64,000 nt of DNA from positions 115,054 through 179,053 of the forward strand of contig CALUTP010000022.1 in the NCBI GenBank assembly GCA_944323725.1, written 5' to 3'. The position numbers and the translations under genes were made by a program. Positions within the stretch are counted from its first letter, which is position 1. Every line of letters begins with the position of its first letter. This document shows positions 16,831 to 26,457 of this stretch, in pieces. The notes below the pieces were generated by a model. That model was not told the DNA's origin. It made no database searches and worked only from the letters and a program-made list of their open reading frames with translations. Origin of the DNA: Candidatus Gastranaerophilales bacterium (GTDB taxonomy: Bacteria; Cyanobacteriota; Vampirovibrionia; Gastranaerophilales; Gastranaerophilaceae).

Positions 16831-16891
16831 AGTCTATCCTTTTTTCAAAATTTATTATATCATAAAATGTAGGATTGGGAATTTGTGAAAC

Positions 16892-18838
16892 ATGAAGAAA
16901 TTTAAATCAAAACTATTTTTTATAAAATCATTCTTTTTACATTTATTTTTATCAATTATTGTAATATTTCTCTCATGGCAGTTTATAGAACCGAGTGCAT
17001 ATAACTTTATGATAAAAAATTTTTCAGCAACAAAAAGCGGTTCTGATAATATTTCAGTGATAGTAATCGATGACAAATCAATAGCATATCATCGCTGGCC
17101 TTGGCCAAGAGAGTATTATGCAAAAATAATGGAATTCCTTAATGATTATGCAAAACCTGAAATTATCGGATATGATGCAATATTAACATCACTTGATAAA
17201 GAAAACCCAAAATCAGATGAATACTTTTTTAAAACTGTAAAAAGAATTGATAACCTTGTAACTGGTTTCAGTCCACTCCAACAGCCTTATGAAAATGAAC
17301 AAGATGGAGCTTTATATGATAAAAATTTTAAAAATAAATTTGGTGTTAATATTATAAAAAATTGTAATCTATACGATTTTGGGAAATACCAAAGCATATC
17401 GAAATTTCCACAGCAATACTTTGATGCGGTAAAGAATGTAGGTTCAGTAAATATATCACAAAATGCAAATGGATATTTAACTTATATGGATCAAGTAGTA
17501 TCTGTAAATGGTGTTTATTATCCTTCATTAAGTTTAAGAATGTATATGCTTCTAAATAAAGCTGATAGTCTTACAATTATCCCAGATGGGGTATATGTTG
17601 AAAAAACAGGTTTAATAATTCCAACAGTATCTAATTCAAAAGGATTACAAAGTTTAATAAAATACTACAGAGTTAATGATTCAGATTCTTATACACATAA
17701 AAAATATTCAGCAATTGATGTAATTCAGTCATTAGAAGCAATTAAAAAGGGAGAACTTCCTGCTATTAGTCCATCTGAATTTACAGGCAAAATTGTATTT
17801 GTAGGAGCAAATGCCAAAGCTGCAGCACTAGGGCTTGAAGATGCACTGCCAACGCCTATTTTACAAAAGCATCCTGGAGTAGATATCCAGGCTACAAATC
17901 TTGATAATCTTTTAACTGGAGATTTTATTAAACAAACATCAATATTATTTGACCTTATAATATTATTTACAATTACTATTTTAAGCTTCATTATAATAAG
18001 TAAATTTTCATACTTTGCATCATTATTTTTATTAATATTACTTGCAGCATTTTATATGATATTTTGTATTGTATGCTATCAAGCAGGGATTGCAGTAAAT
18101 GTGCTTACGCCAATAGCAATAGAACTTTTAACTACAGTATTTGGATACTCATATAGATTCCTGCTAGAGGGGAAAAATAAAGAAAAAATAAAACAAGCAA
18201 TGGGTAAATACCTCTCACAAGATATTATGAAAAATGTAGTACAAAACATTGACGATATAAAACTTGGCGGTAAACGTGCAAATGTAACGGTTTTGTTTGC
18301 TGATATTCGAGGATTTACGAGTATGAGTGAAAAAATGACTGCAGAAGAAGTATCTGTTATTTTAAACGAATATTTTACAGAAATTGAACCTATTATAACA
18401 AAATACAATGGAGTAATAAATAAATTTATAGGTGATGCTGTAATGGCAATTTTTGGAGAACCTATTCAGGATATAAATCATCCAATTAATGCTGTAAAAT
18501 GTGCAAATGACATGCTGAAAAAAGTCAATCAGCTTCAAGATAAATGGCTTTTTGAAGGGAAACCGAAAATCGAAATTGGGATTGGAATAAATACAGGTGA
18601 AGCCTTTGTTGGAAATATTGGTTCTGAAAAACGACTTGAATATACAGTTATAGGGGACACTGTTAACCTAGCAAGCAGAATAGAAAGTTATAATAAAGTA
18701 TATCGAACAAACTTTTTAATAAGCAGTTCAACATATTCATATGTTAGTGCAATTGCCGATGTAATTAAAATAAGTGAAGTCCAAATTCGAGGCAAAGCCA
18801 AGAAAATGGATATTTATGAAGTATTACGACTAAGCTGA
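16892..18838 (+). CDS. CHASE2-domain class III adenylate cyclase
   Basis: Membrane sensor making cyclic nucleotide. One N-terminal helix (about 10-32), a periplasmic CHASE2 sensory domain (about 35-345, with RWPWPRE), three helices (about 350-430), then a cyclase domain (about 455-648). Both metal Asp are present (FADIRGFT and GDAVMAIFG). NKFIGD contains the purine-binding Lys and YTVIGDTVNLASR the Asp/Asn/Arg set typical of adenylate rather than guanylate cyclases. It is divergent from eda with a 61-base gap, and recG follows after 11 bases. Confidence 0.92.
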   Translation: MKKFKSKLFFIKSFFLHLFLSIIVIFLSWQFIEPSAYNFMIKNFSATKSGSDNISVIVIDDKSIAYHRWPWPREYYAKIMEFLNDYAKPEIIGYDAILTSLDKENPKSDEYFFKTVKRIDNLVTGFSPLQQPYENEQDGALYDKNFKNKFGVNIIKNCNLYDFGKYQSISKFPQQYFDAVKNVGSVNISQNANGYLTYMDQVVSVNGVYYPSLSLRMYMLLNKADSLTIIPDGVYVEKTGLIIPTVSNSKGLQSLIKYYRVNDSDSYTHKKYSAIDVIQSLEAIKKGELPAISPSEFTGKIVFVGANAKAAALGLEDALPTPILQKHPGVDIQATNLDNLLTGDFIKQTSILFDLIILFTITILSFIIISKFSYFASLFLLILLAAFYMIFCIVCYQAGIAVNVLTPIAIELLTTVFGYSYRFLLEGKNKEKIKQAMGKYLSQDIMKNVVQNIDDIKLGGKRANVTVLFADIRGFTSMSEKMTAEEVSVILNEYFTEIEPIITKYNGVINKFIGDAVMAIFGEPIQDINHPINAVKCANDMLKKVNQLQDKWLFEGKPKIEIGIGINTGEAFVGNIGSEKRLEYTVIGDTVNLASRIESYNKVYRTNFLISSSTYSYVSAIADVIKISEVQIRGKAKKMDIYEVLRLS

Positions 18839-18849
18839 GTAAACACCAT

Positions 18850-21234
18850 ATGATAGAAAATCTTGACCAAATAAAATTAGCGATTGAAGTTGAAGAAAAA
18901 TACCGTTACATAGACATTAGAGGCAAAAATCAAACATTTTCTTCATTTATAAAAAATGAAGCAAAAAAGATATATAAAACTTCTGGTAAAAACCCTCGCT
19001 GGCAAGTTATAGCAGAGACTTTCGAACATTACCCTTTTGCATCGTTCAATGAAAGAAGACGCTCAATAGAACATTTGATAAAAGCTATAAAATCAGAACT
19101 TCAGACAAATAATACAATTAATGCAGATTCAAAAACTCATCATAAGGATATTCTAAAAAATCCAAATGAAGTAGATGTAATGTACGTAAAAGGAGTAGGT
19201 CCAAAACTTGCATATAAATTAAATAAACTTGGTATTTATACTGCAAATGATTTGATGTGCTATTTTCCCAAAAGACATGTCGATTACTCCTCAAGAACAT
19301 TAATAAAAAATTTAAAAGAAGGTGAGAACACAACTGTATTCGGATATATAAAATCAGTTTCCGCGTTTAATACAAAAAATAATTTATCAGTGGTAAAGGT
19401 AACGGTTGCAGATGAAACTGGGAGATTAGAACTTAGTTTTTTTAATGCAAAGTCAAATAGATATACACTTGAAAGAACAAAATCACAATTTCCGCAAAAT
19501 GCTGGAATAATGATTTCTGGAACAGCAAAGGTAAATAAGTATAACCAAAAACTAACAATAGACAAACCATCATACTCAATAATGACAGGAGAATTTTTAG
19601 AATCAGGAAGTCTACATCTTGGAAGAATTGTCCCTATATATCCAGTATGTGAAGATTTGAACATAAAAACCCTTAGAAATGCCATAAATAATGCTCTTGA
19701 AGTTTATAAGGACTATATCGTAAATATAATACCTGATACAATAAAAGAAAGATTAGGACTTTTAGACAAAAAAATTGCAGTACAGCAAATACATTTTCCA
19801 GAAAATATGGAAATGTTAGAAAGAGCAAGATTCAGTCTTGTATTTGAAGAATTATTTTTAGTTCAACTTAAGCTTGTACGACTAAGAGATGAAAACAATT
19901 CCCATTCAGCTCTAGCCTTAAAAATACAAACAAATGGACTCGTACAAAAATTTATAAAAAGTCTTCCCTTTGAATTGACTGGAGGACAAAAAAAAGCTAT
20001 TAATGAAATCCTAAATGACCTTAACTCTGAAAAGCCAATGGCAAGACTTTTGCAAGGAGATGTAGGCAGTGGGAAAACAGTTGTAGCTTGTATTATGTTA
20101 CTTGCAGGAGTCGAAAATGGCTATCAAGGTGCATTAATGGCACCAACTGAAATTCTTGCTCAACAACATTATAATAACCTAATTCAGTGGCTTACACCGC
20201 TTGGATTAAGTGTTGGACTATTCTTAGGTTCTCAAGGGAAAAAAGTACGTGAAAAATTTCAAAAAGACCTGCTTAATGGACAAATGAATATAGCAGTCGG
20301 AACACATGCTCTCATTCAAGATAATATTGAATTTAACAATCTTGGAGCAATTGTAGTTGATGAACAGCATAGATTTGGGGTAAAACAAAGGAATATTCTT
20401 CGGAAAAAATCACAAAACCCCCAAATGCTTACAATGACAGCCACTCCAATTCCAAGAACCCTTGCAATGACAGTACATGGAGATTTAGATTTAACAATAA
20501 TTGATGAACTACCTAAAGGTCGATTACCTATAAAAACTTCCCTAACGAGTTCACATAAAGGGGTATATGAACTTATTAAACAGCAAATAGAGGCTGGTAG
20601 ACAAGCATACGTTGTCTATCCTCTCATTGAAGAAAGTGAAACCCTGTCCGCCAAAGCTGCTACTAAAGAAGCCGAGCATCTACAAAATGAAATATTTCCA
20701 CAATTTAAAATTGGATTACTTCACGGGAAACTAAAAAATGATGAAAAAGAACAAGTTATGAAAGATTTTAAAAATAAAAAATATGACATACTTGTCTCAA
20801 CTACCGTTGTAGAAGTAGGAGTAGATGTACCGAATGCAACAGTTATAGTTATAGAAAATGCAGAAAGATTCGGATTATCGCAACTTCATCAATTAAGAGG
20901 TCGTGTAGGGAGAAGTGCACTTCAATCATACTGCATCCTTGTGTCAGGGACAAAATCTCAAGAAACCAAAGAACGACTTAATATTATGACACAAACTAAT
21001 GATGGATTTGTAATTGCTGAAAAAGATTTGCAAATACGTGGTCCCGGAGAATTTTTAGGCACAAGACAAAGTGGATTACCTGACCTAATAATATCTGATA
21101 TAGTTAAAGATGCAAAAATTCTTGAAATAGCAAGAATGGAAGCCCTAGATTTCATAAAAACCAATAATATTGAAAATTACCCACTGCTAAAAAAAGTTAC
21201 CTCTTTACAGATGTTTGGAGGCTTGGACATCTAG
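18850..21234 (+). CDS. recG: ATP-dependent DNA helicase RecG
   Basis: Branch-migrating helicase that remodels stalled forks. An OB-fold wedge domain (about 150-270) precedes the helicase core with Walker A GDVGSGKT (about 402), DEQH box (VVDEQHRFG, about 502), TATPIPRT, and the C-terminal QLRGRVGR and GPGEFLGTRQSG motifs. At 794 aa it is about 100 longer than E. coli RecG because of an N-terminal helical segment (1-115), a feature shared with cyanobacterial RecG. Start 11 bases after the cyclase stop. Confidence 0.97.
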   Translation: MIENLDQIKLAIEVEEKYRYIDIRGKNQTFSSFIKNEAKKIYKTSGKNPRWQVIAETFEHYPFASFNERRRSIEHLIKAIKSELQTNNTINADSKTHHKDILKNPNEVDVMYVKGVGPKLAYKLNKLGIYTANDLMCYFPKRHVDYSSRTLIKNLKEGENTTVFGYIKSVSAFNTKNNLSVVKVTVADETGRLELSFFNAKSNRYTLERTKSQFPQNAGIMISGTAKVNKYNQKLTIDKPSYSIMTGEFLESGSLHLGRIVPIYPVCEDLNIKTLRNAINNALEVYKDYIVNIIPDTIKERLGLLDKKIAVQQIHFPENMEMLERARFSLVFEELFLVQLKLVRLRDENNSHSALALKIQTNGLVQKFIKSLPFELTGGQKKAINEILNDLNSEKPMARLLQGDVGSGKTVVACIMLLAGVENGYQGALMAPTEILAQQHYNNLIQWLTPLGLSVGLFLGSQGKKVREKFQKDLLNGQMNIAVGTHALIQDNIEFNNLGAIVVDEQHRFGVKQRNILRKKSQNPQMLTMTATPIPRTLAMTVHGDLDLTIIDELPKGRLPIKTSLTSSHKGVYELIKQQIEAGRQAYVVYPLIEESETLSAKAATKEAEHLQNEIFPQFKIGLLHGKLKNDEKEQVMKDFKNKKYDILVSTTVVEVGVDVPNATVIVIENAERFGLSQLHQLRGRVGRSALQSYCILVSGTKSQETKERLNIMTQTNDGFVIAEKDLQIRGPGEFLGTRQSGLPDLIISDIVKDAKILEIARMEALDFIKTNNIENYPLLKKVTSLQMFGGLDI

Positions 21235-21317
21235 TTTAAAGAGTAATAAAAATGGGAATAATAAGAGTATAATGAATTAGATTGTTAATTTTTGTAAATA
21301 TAATTTATTAAAAAAAA

Positions 21318-21356
21318 GCAATTATTTTAGCAATATATACTTTTTATATATAAGAG
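21318..21356 (+). promoter_or_regulatory. Shared promoter-like element, copy 2
   Basis: GCAATTAT (21318-21325), ten bases, TATACTTT (21336-21343), then TTATATATAAGAG. It is 22-60 bases before the Gly-rich/LysM gene. Confidence 0.7.
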
Positions 21357-21377
21357 TATAAAGAATGAGGTAAAACT

Positions 21378-22661
21378 ATGAATCGTATGTATCATGGCCC
21401 ACTAGGCGGATATAGACCAAATCCTTGGCGAGGTTTCAGCTGGGGCAGCAAACATACAACCTATATTCAAAACAATTTCTTCGGAAGTCCTAGACCAATG
21501 GGATTTGGTGGAGGCTTCTACTTTGGAGGCTTAGGCGGTTATAGACCTGTTAATTACAACTGCAACTGCAATTCTGGATTCGGAAGTTTCGGGAAATGGA
21601 TGCTTGGAATTGGAATTGGCTCCACATTCTTAGGAGGTATATTAAATGCTTTCGGAATTGGCGGAGGAAGTTCAAACAACAATTATACAACCGTAATTGA
21701 TGATAAATCAACAACTTCAAGCAGTACAAGCTCAACTAGAAGAGAAACTACTAGAAGGAGCAACACTGAAATATCAAGTACGACTATTCAAGATCAATTA
21801 GACAGAATGCAAAAAGAACTTGATGATTTACAAAAAGAACTTGCAAAAAGAAATGATGATGATGATAATAAATCTAATGATGAAATTGAACAAAACAACA
21901 ATAGAAATGTGAATCAAAACAGACAAATAGGCTCTGATTCTGATAATGACTCAGATATTGATATTGATAATGATATCGATATGGATGCAGATTCAGACTC
22001 TGATAGTTCTACAACATCTGATTCTGGTGTTAATGGAACAAATAGAAACAGACAAAATGCTAATACGCAAAATGTTGATAATGATAATGACAATGACAGT
22101 GATATGGATGATGAATTAACATTAACAGCAGGAGCTCGCCCTATTACAATAACATCAGCAGCAAAAGCAAATGATTACAAAGTCACTAAAGGTGATACCT
22201 GGTATCACATTGCTCAAGGAATGTACTTAGGTCCGAATGGTAACAAGCTTTCAAACGATGAAATCAAGGCAATTTATACAGCACTAAGAGCCCAATATGT
22301 TGATGGCGGACACGTTGAAAATGGTAAAGTTCTTGATAAGAATAACAATCCTGTAAATGTAAGCAATATGGATTTACCAGTTGGAAATCTTAAACTACCA
22401 GATTCAATTACTATAAATGGAAAGACATATAATTACAATTCAAAAGGAAGTGTTACAAAAGTAAATTACACACCAGGAAATGTTACAAAAGCAGGAACAT
22501 ACAACGCTAGACAAACAATTGATAATAAATGGATCGCTACAATAAATGGTCAAGATTTTGGAACTACAAAATATAACTCAAAGCAAGAAGCAATTGAAGC
22601 TGCTGAAGCTTTCATTGAAGAAGAACTATCAAGCAATGAAAACAAAGCAATCACAGAATAA
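21378..22661 (+). CDS. Gly-rich protein with coiled coil, Asp-rich linker and LysM-like domain
   Basis: Unrecognised 427-aa protein. Residues 1-100 are Gly/Tyr/Phe-rich and include HTTYIQNNFFG and a membrane-like KWMLGIGIGSTFLGGIL, both shared with the next gene. A coiled coil (QDQLDRMQKELDDLQKELAK) follows near 135-160. A strongly acidic Asp/Ser/Asn segment covers about 185-250. A LysM-like motif, YKVTKGDTWYHIAQGMYLG, starts near 268, which would bind peptidoglycan. No signal peptide, so its export route is unknown. GAGG precedes the start; a terminator follows. Probably envelope-associated. Confidence 0.75.
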   Translation: MNRMYHGPLGGYRPNPWRGFSWGSKHTTYIQNNFFGSPRPMGFGGGFYFGGLGGYRPVNYNCNCNSGFGSFGKWMLGIGIGSTFLGGILNAFGIGGGSSNNNYTTVIDDKSTTSSSTSSTRRETTRRSNTEISSTTIQDQLDRMQKELDDLQKELAKRNDDDDNKSNDEIEQNNNRNVNQNRQIGSDSDNDSDIDIDNDIDMDADSDSDSSTTSDSGVNGTNRNRQNANTQNVDNDNDNDSDMDDELTLTAGARPITITSAAKANDYKVTKGDTWYHIAQGMYLGPNGNKLSNDEIKAIYTALRAQYVDGGHVENGKVLDKNNNPVNVSNMDLPVGNLKLPDSITINGKTYNYNSKGSVTKVNYTPGNVTKAGTYNARQTIDNKWIATINGQDFGTTKYNSKQEAIEAAEAFIEEELSSNENKAITE

Positions 22662-22665
22662 GATC

Positions 22666-22689
22666 AGGCGTCACTTTGACGCCTTTTTT
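22666..22689 (+). terminator. Terminator after the first Gly-rich paralogue
   Basis: AGGCGTCA-CTT-TGACGCCT, eight perfect pairs, then TTTTT. Confidence 0.85.
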
Positions 22690-22734
22690 ATTAATATTAA
22701 TGTAAAGAATTGTAAAGTCTTTTCACATAATTAA

Positions 22735-22777
22735 GCAATTTTAAATAGAACATATACTTTATATATATATAAGAGAG
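22735..22777 (+). promoter_or_regulatory. Shared promoter-like element, copy 3
   Basis: GCAATTTT (22735-22742), ten bases, TATACTTT (22753-22760), ATATATATAT then AAGAGAG. This is the copy closest to the consensus; 21-63 bases before the second Gly-rich gene. Confidence 0.75.
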
Positions 22778-22797
22778 TAAAACTATGGAGAGAGCAT

Positions 22798-24243
22798 ATG
22801 GTTTACATGCAGCCTAGAGCAAATTTAAGTTCAGTCGGACGTCAACCGTTTCGTCCAGGACAATGGATGGGATTTAGAGGCGTAAGTAAAAATACTACTT
22901 ATGTACAAAATAACTTTTTTGGTGGCGCATACGGTGGATACTATGACAGCGCATTAAACTATAATACTAGCAGCTGCTGTGATGGCGGTGGCATGAGCAA
23001 AGGTATGAAATGGCTAATGGGTTTAGGGGTTGGTACAACCTTGCTCGGAGGCATCTTATCCCTATTTAAAAAAGATAAAAATGAAGAAGCCGGTGGTCCT
23101 CCAGTAACTCCACAAACTGATAGTGACAGAATGAAATCACTAGAAGAAGAAATTAATAAACTAAAAAGACAATTACAGGAAACTCCAAGTACAACACCTA
23201 CACCAGAAACTGATCCTACAATTGCAACGACAAGACAAGAAGATGTACATGAGCAACAACCAGTTTATGCACCTGAACCAGAACCTGAACCTGAAAGCGA
23301 AAATCTATATAAAGATTTTGGAGTAAATGGACTTGTCTGCAGAGATGCAAGTGGTAAAACAAGAAATATTACAGGAGCTGCAGGACAGGTAACAATAACT
23401 AAAGCTGGAACAGCAGGTGGTCCACCTCAAGAATTCACAATTACAGATACCACTGAAAACGCAAATGGTAACACATACACATATAAGTTAACTGGAACAA
23501 CAGCAGATGGAAAACCTATTTATAGCTGTATTTCTAAAAACGGACAAGCTATAAGCAGCGGAAATGAATACACATATGAAAATGGCGAACTTGTTCAATA
23601 TGAAGGCAGCGGTTATGGCAAAGGATTGAAAACTGATGCGGAATTAAGTAGCGCATCAACAGCAAGTACAGCCTCCACTGCAACAGTAAGTTCACAAACT
23701 AGCACTCAAAGCACTCAAAATTCACAAAATCAAGATCCGATAGATACAATAAGGAATACAGTTAGTACAAATAAAATGTTGAGTCCTGAGAGAAAAATGG
23801 AAATTACAGATTTAGCAGAACAAATTCAAAACTCTAATTTAGATGACACAACAAAATCTAACTTACTATCCAAATTAGACAACATGTCACATGGAATGAC
23901 ACTAGCTAATGATGCAGTATTCATAAATACTAAAACAACAATAGAATCAACACTAAATAAAGCAAAGACAAATGCATCATTACCAGAAGATGCTAAAAAT
24001 TGGAACAAATCACATCCAGACCAACAAGTTTCAGTAACAACAGTTAATGGTAAAACTCAATACTCAACAACAGCAAAAATACAAACAAAATTTGGAATAC
24101 AAAAACATACCGTAAATGGCTCAAGTATTGAAGACTTAGGCAGACAAATTGCAGAATTAAAGAAAAAAGCGGCAGCAGCAGATAGTAGACCAGTCGGAAG
24201 CTCATATAACGGATATGCAGACTTAGGAAAAGCAATGCAATAA
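22798..24243 (+). CDS. Gly-rich protein with coiled coil, paralogue of the preceding gene
   Basis: Unrecognised 481-aa protein. The N-terminal 85 residues repeat the plan of the gene before: NTTYVQNNFFGG, a Cys/Gly patch, then the hydrophobic MKWLMGLGVGTTLLGGIL. A coiled coil (RMKSLEEEINKLKRQLQE) follows, then a Pro/Glu spacer (PEPEPEPESE), a beta-type region and a long Ser/Thr/Gln-rich stretch with a helical end. There is no LysM motif. GGAG lies seven bases before the ATG. The pair looks like a tandem duplication in which only the N-terminal anchor stayed conserved. Confidence 0.72.
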   Translation: MVYMQPRANLSSVGRQPFRPGQWMGFRGVSKNTTYVQNNFFGGAYGGYYDSALNYNTSSCCDGGGMSKGMKWLMGLGVGTTLLGGILSLFKKDKNEEAGGPPVTPQTDSDRMKSLEEEINKLKRQLQETPSTTPTPETDPTIATTRQEDVHEQQPVYAPEPEPEPESENLYKDFGVNGLVCRDASGKTRNITGAAGQVTITKAGTAGGPPQEFTITDTTENANGNTYTYKLTGTTADGKPIYSCISKNGQAISSGNEYTYENGELVQYEGSGYGKGLKTDAELSSASTASTASTATVSSQTSTQSTQNSQNQDPIDTIRNTVSTNKMLSPERKMEITDLAEQIQNSNLDDTTKSNLLSKLDNMSHGMTLANDAVFINTKTTIESTLNKAKTNASLPEDAKNWNKSHPDQQVSVTTVNGKTQYSTTAKIQTKFGIQKHTVNGSSIEDLGRQIAELKKKAAAADSRPVGSSYNGYADLGKAMQ

Positions 24244-24255
24244 AAATAAAATAGA

Positions 24256-24284
24256 AAAAACTCCCTTGAGGGAGTTTTTCTTTG
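24256..24284 (+). terminator. Terminator after the second Gly-rich paralogue
   Basis: AAAAACTCCC-TTGA-GGGAGTTTTT, ten perfect pairs, then CTTT. Confidence 0.85.
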
Positions 24285-24318
24285 AGTAAAAAAAATGTAA
24301 CAAACAACTTCTTTAGTG

Positions 24319-24347
24319 TTGGCAATGATAAAAAAAAGTTGTATAAT
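24319..24347 (+). promoter_or_regulatory. Promoter of rpiB
   Basis: TTGGCA (24319-24324), 17 bases, TATAAT (24342-24347). A standard housekeeping promoter 51 bases before the start codon. Confidence 0.65.
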
Positions 24348-24397
24348 TAATTTACGGATTATATTATATCTACCAGCAAATGAAAGAGGTGTTTATT

Positions 24398-24832
24398 ATG
24401 GAAGATTTAAAGGTTGTTATTGGTTCAGACCATGGCGGATTTCATTATAAAGAAAAGGTTATAGAATATTTAAAATCAAGAAATATCCCATTTGTAGATG
24501 TTGGAACACATACAAGAGAAGCATGTGACTACCCAGATATTGCAAAAGCAGTTTGTGAAAGAGTAATAAGCGGAAAATCAAATAGAGGAATCCTTATTTG
24601 CGGAACAGGAATCGGTATGTCAATTGCTGCAAATAAAGTACATGGTATAAGAGCTGCTTTATGTGGTGATACATATTCTGCAAGAGTTTCAAGAGCTCAT
24701 AATAACGCAAATATTCTTTGTCTAGGAGAAAGAGTTATCGGAGAACACCTAGCACTTGATATTGTTGACATTTGGTTAAAAACAGGCTTTGAAGGCGGTC
24801 GTCACAAACGAAGAGTTGATTTAATTGAATAA
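24398..24832 (+). CDS. rpiB: Ribose-5-phosphate isomerase B
   Basis: Interconverts ribulose 5-phosphate and ribose 5-phosphate in the pentose phosphate pathway. IGSDHGG at the N-terminus and LICGTGIGMSIAANK with the catalytic Cys are the RpiB signatures; ARVSRAHNNANILCLG follows. An upstream in-frame ATG at 24380 exists, but AAAGAGG sits between it and the ATG at 24398 at a correct distance, so the shorter 144-aa product is taken; that is the usual family length. Single-gene unit with its own promoter and terminator. Confidence 0.94.
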   Translation: MEDLKVVIGSDHGGFHYKEKVIEYLKSRNIPFVDVGTHTREACDYPDIAKAVCERVISGKSNRGILICGTGIGMSIAANKVHGIRAALCGDTYSARVSRAHNNANILCLGERVIGEHLALDIVDIWLKTGFEGGRHKRRVDLIE

Positions 24833-24837
24833 ATAAG

Positions 24838-24870
24838 AAGTTCCCGCTATTGATGACGGGAACTTTTTTT
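24838..24870 (+). terminator. rpiB terminator overlapping the rsfS promoter
   Basis: AAGTTCCCG and CGGGAACTT pair perfectly around a ten-base loop, followed by TTTTT. The loop contains TTGATG (24850-24855), which lies 17 bases from TATAAT (24873-24878) and probably forms the rsfS promoter. Confidence 0.8.
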
Positions 24871-24900
24871 GATATAATTGTTCATAGTAAAGGAAACATT

Positions 24901-25299
24901 ATGATAAAGGAAATTGATTCACATAAACTTGCTTGTATTATTGCGGGGACATTAGATGATAAATTAGGTAAAGAAATTGCTATACTTAATATCAGTCATG
25001 TATCATCCCTTGCTGACTATTTTGTTATAGTAACAGGTGATTCAACGCCTCAGGTAAAATCCTTAATGGAAAGTGTTAAAGATAAAATAAAAGAGTTATT
25101 TGAAAGACTACCTAACAGAACAGAAAATGATTTACGTAACCGATGGAATCTTTTAGATTATGGAGATGTAGTAGTCCATATTCTTCATCGAGATGAGCGG
25201 AATACTTATGCTATTGAAAAGTTCTGGAATAACGCATTCAGCATCCCTGAAAATGAATGGAAAGAAATAGCAAAGGAATATTCTATTTATAATAAATAG
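24901..25299 (+). CDS. rsfS: Ribosome silencing factor RsfS
   Basis: Binds L14 and blocks subunit joining when nutrients are short. The 132-aa protein shows the family pattern ISHVSSLADYFVIVTGDST, DLRNRWNLLDYGDVVVHI and the C-terminal YAIEKFW. The frame opens at 24850, but AAAGGA lies seven bases before the ATG at 24901, which also follows the TATAAT at 24873, so I take this start. It stands between rpiB and a TPR gene. Confidence 0.94.
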   Translation: MIKEIDSHKLACIIAGTLDDKLGKEIAILNISHVSSLADYFVIVTGDSTPQVKSLMESVKDKIKELFERLPNRTENDLRNRWNLLDYGDVVVHILHRDERNTYAIEKFWNNAFSIPENEWKEIAKEYSIYNK

Positions 25300-25371
25300 T
25301 TTTGCTAATATTTAGACTTTACATATTGCAATAATTTTACAAATAAAAAATAAAAGGTTATAATAAAATTT

Positions 25372-26457
25372 ATGGAAAATATGGAAATAAATAAACAGGA
25401 AATAGAAAAACAAATTAACGAAACAGTTTTGGAAATGGCTAAAGATCCAAAAAATACTGAAATTTACCATAAATTGTCTCGTCTATACCTACAAATTCAG
25501 GATTATGATAAAGTTATGTCAGTATTAGACAGCATACTATCAATTAATCCTAATGATGTACAAGCACTAGTTGGTATGGGAACAATGTGGTTTTATGAAA
25601 AGGATTTCAGAAAATCACTGTCATATTACAATAGAGCCCTAGAAATTAATCCTAAAAATTACTTAATTTATTATAATATAGGAAATGTTTTTGCGGAATG
25701 GAAAAACTTTCCAAAAGCTTTATTTTATTATAATAGAGCTATTGATTTAAATTCATTTAATCCTGAAATTTATAATGCAATTGCTCTTTTATATTACGAC
25801 AATGAAGATTACATTGAATCAAAAGCATACTATGAAAAAGCCCTTTCACTTGATCCTGAGAATTTAACTGCACTTGTTGATATGGGTAATGTTTGTTTCA
25901 AATTATTTGACTATGAAAGAGCTCTAGATTTATACAAAAGAGTATTTGCATTAAACATAGATAATAAAGTCGTCGCAATTTGTATTGGTAATACATATAC
26001 ACTAATGCAAAAAAGAGAAGAAGCATATTCTTATTTTGAAAAAGCACTAACTATGGAAGGAGATAACTATAGAGCTTATATATGCTATGCGATTTCACTT
26101 TCTGAATTTGGCGAATATGATATGGCTATTGAAATGTATAAACGAGCTATTGAAATATTCCCAAAAGAGCCAAACGCATATGAGCTTCTTGGAAACCTAT
26201 ATACCAATCTAAACAGACTAGATGATGCTATGGCTGAATATAAAAAGATTTTAAGATTTTCTCCTAATAATGCTGAGACTTATATGTTACTAGGTAATGC
26301 TCATTACCTTCAGGGTGATATAGAAAAAGCTATTGCATCATATCGTTCATCAATTAAAATTGAACCTGATAATGACGAACATAAGTTAGTCTATTTCCAA
26401 GTACTTGATGAATATATAGATAGAAAACGTAAAGGTGATGTAGGACAGGAAGCATAA
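25372..26457 (+). CDS. TPR-repeat protein
   Basis: A 361-aa soluble protein made almost entirely of about nine tetratricopeptide repeats (for example ALVGMGTMWFYEKDFRKSLS, AYELLGNLYTNLNRLDDAMA), a protein-docking scaffold. No signal peptide or catalytic motif. It overlaps the next gene through TAATG, so the two are translationally coupled. Two start candidates exist (25372 and 25381); I keep the first, though the ribosome binding site is poor. Confidence 0.85.
   Translation: MENMEINKQEIEKQINETVLEMAKDPKNTEIYHKLSRLYLQIQDYDKVMSVLDSILSINPNDVQALVGMGTMWFYEKDFRKSLSYYNRALEINPKNYLIYYNIGNVFAEWKNFPKALFYYNRAIDLNSFNPEIYNAIALLYYDNEDYIESKAYYEKALSLDPENLTALVDMGNVCFKLFDYERALDLYKRVFALNIDNKVVAICIGNTYTLMQKREEAYSYFEKALTMEGDNYRAYICYAISLSEFGEYDMAIEMYKRAIEIFPKEPNAYELLGNLYTNLNRLDDAMAEYKKILRFSPNNAETYMLLGNAHYLQGDIEKAIASYRSSIKIEPDNDEHKLVYFQVLDEYIDRKRKGDVGQEA

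Noticed and set aside
19284..19685. 133-codon frame antisense to recG
   Set aside because: Entirely within the OB-fold region of recG on the opposite strand; no start context.
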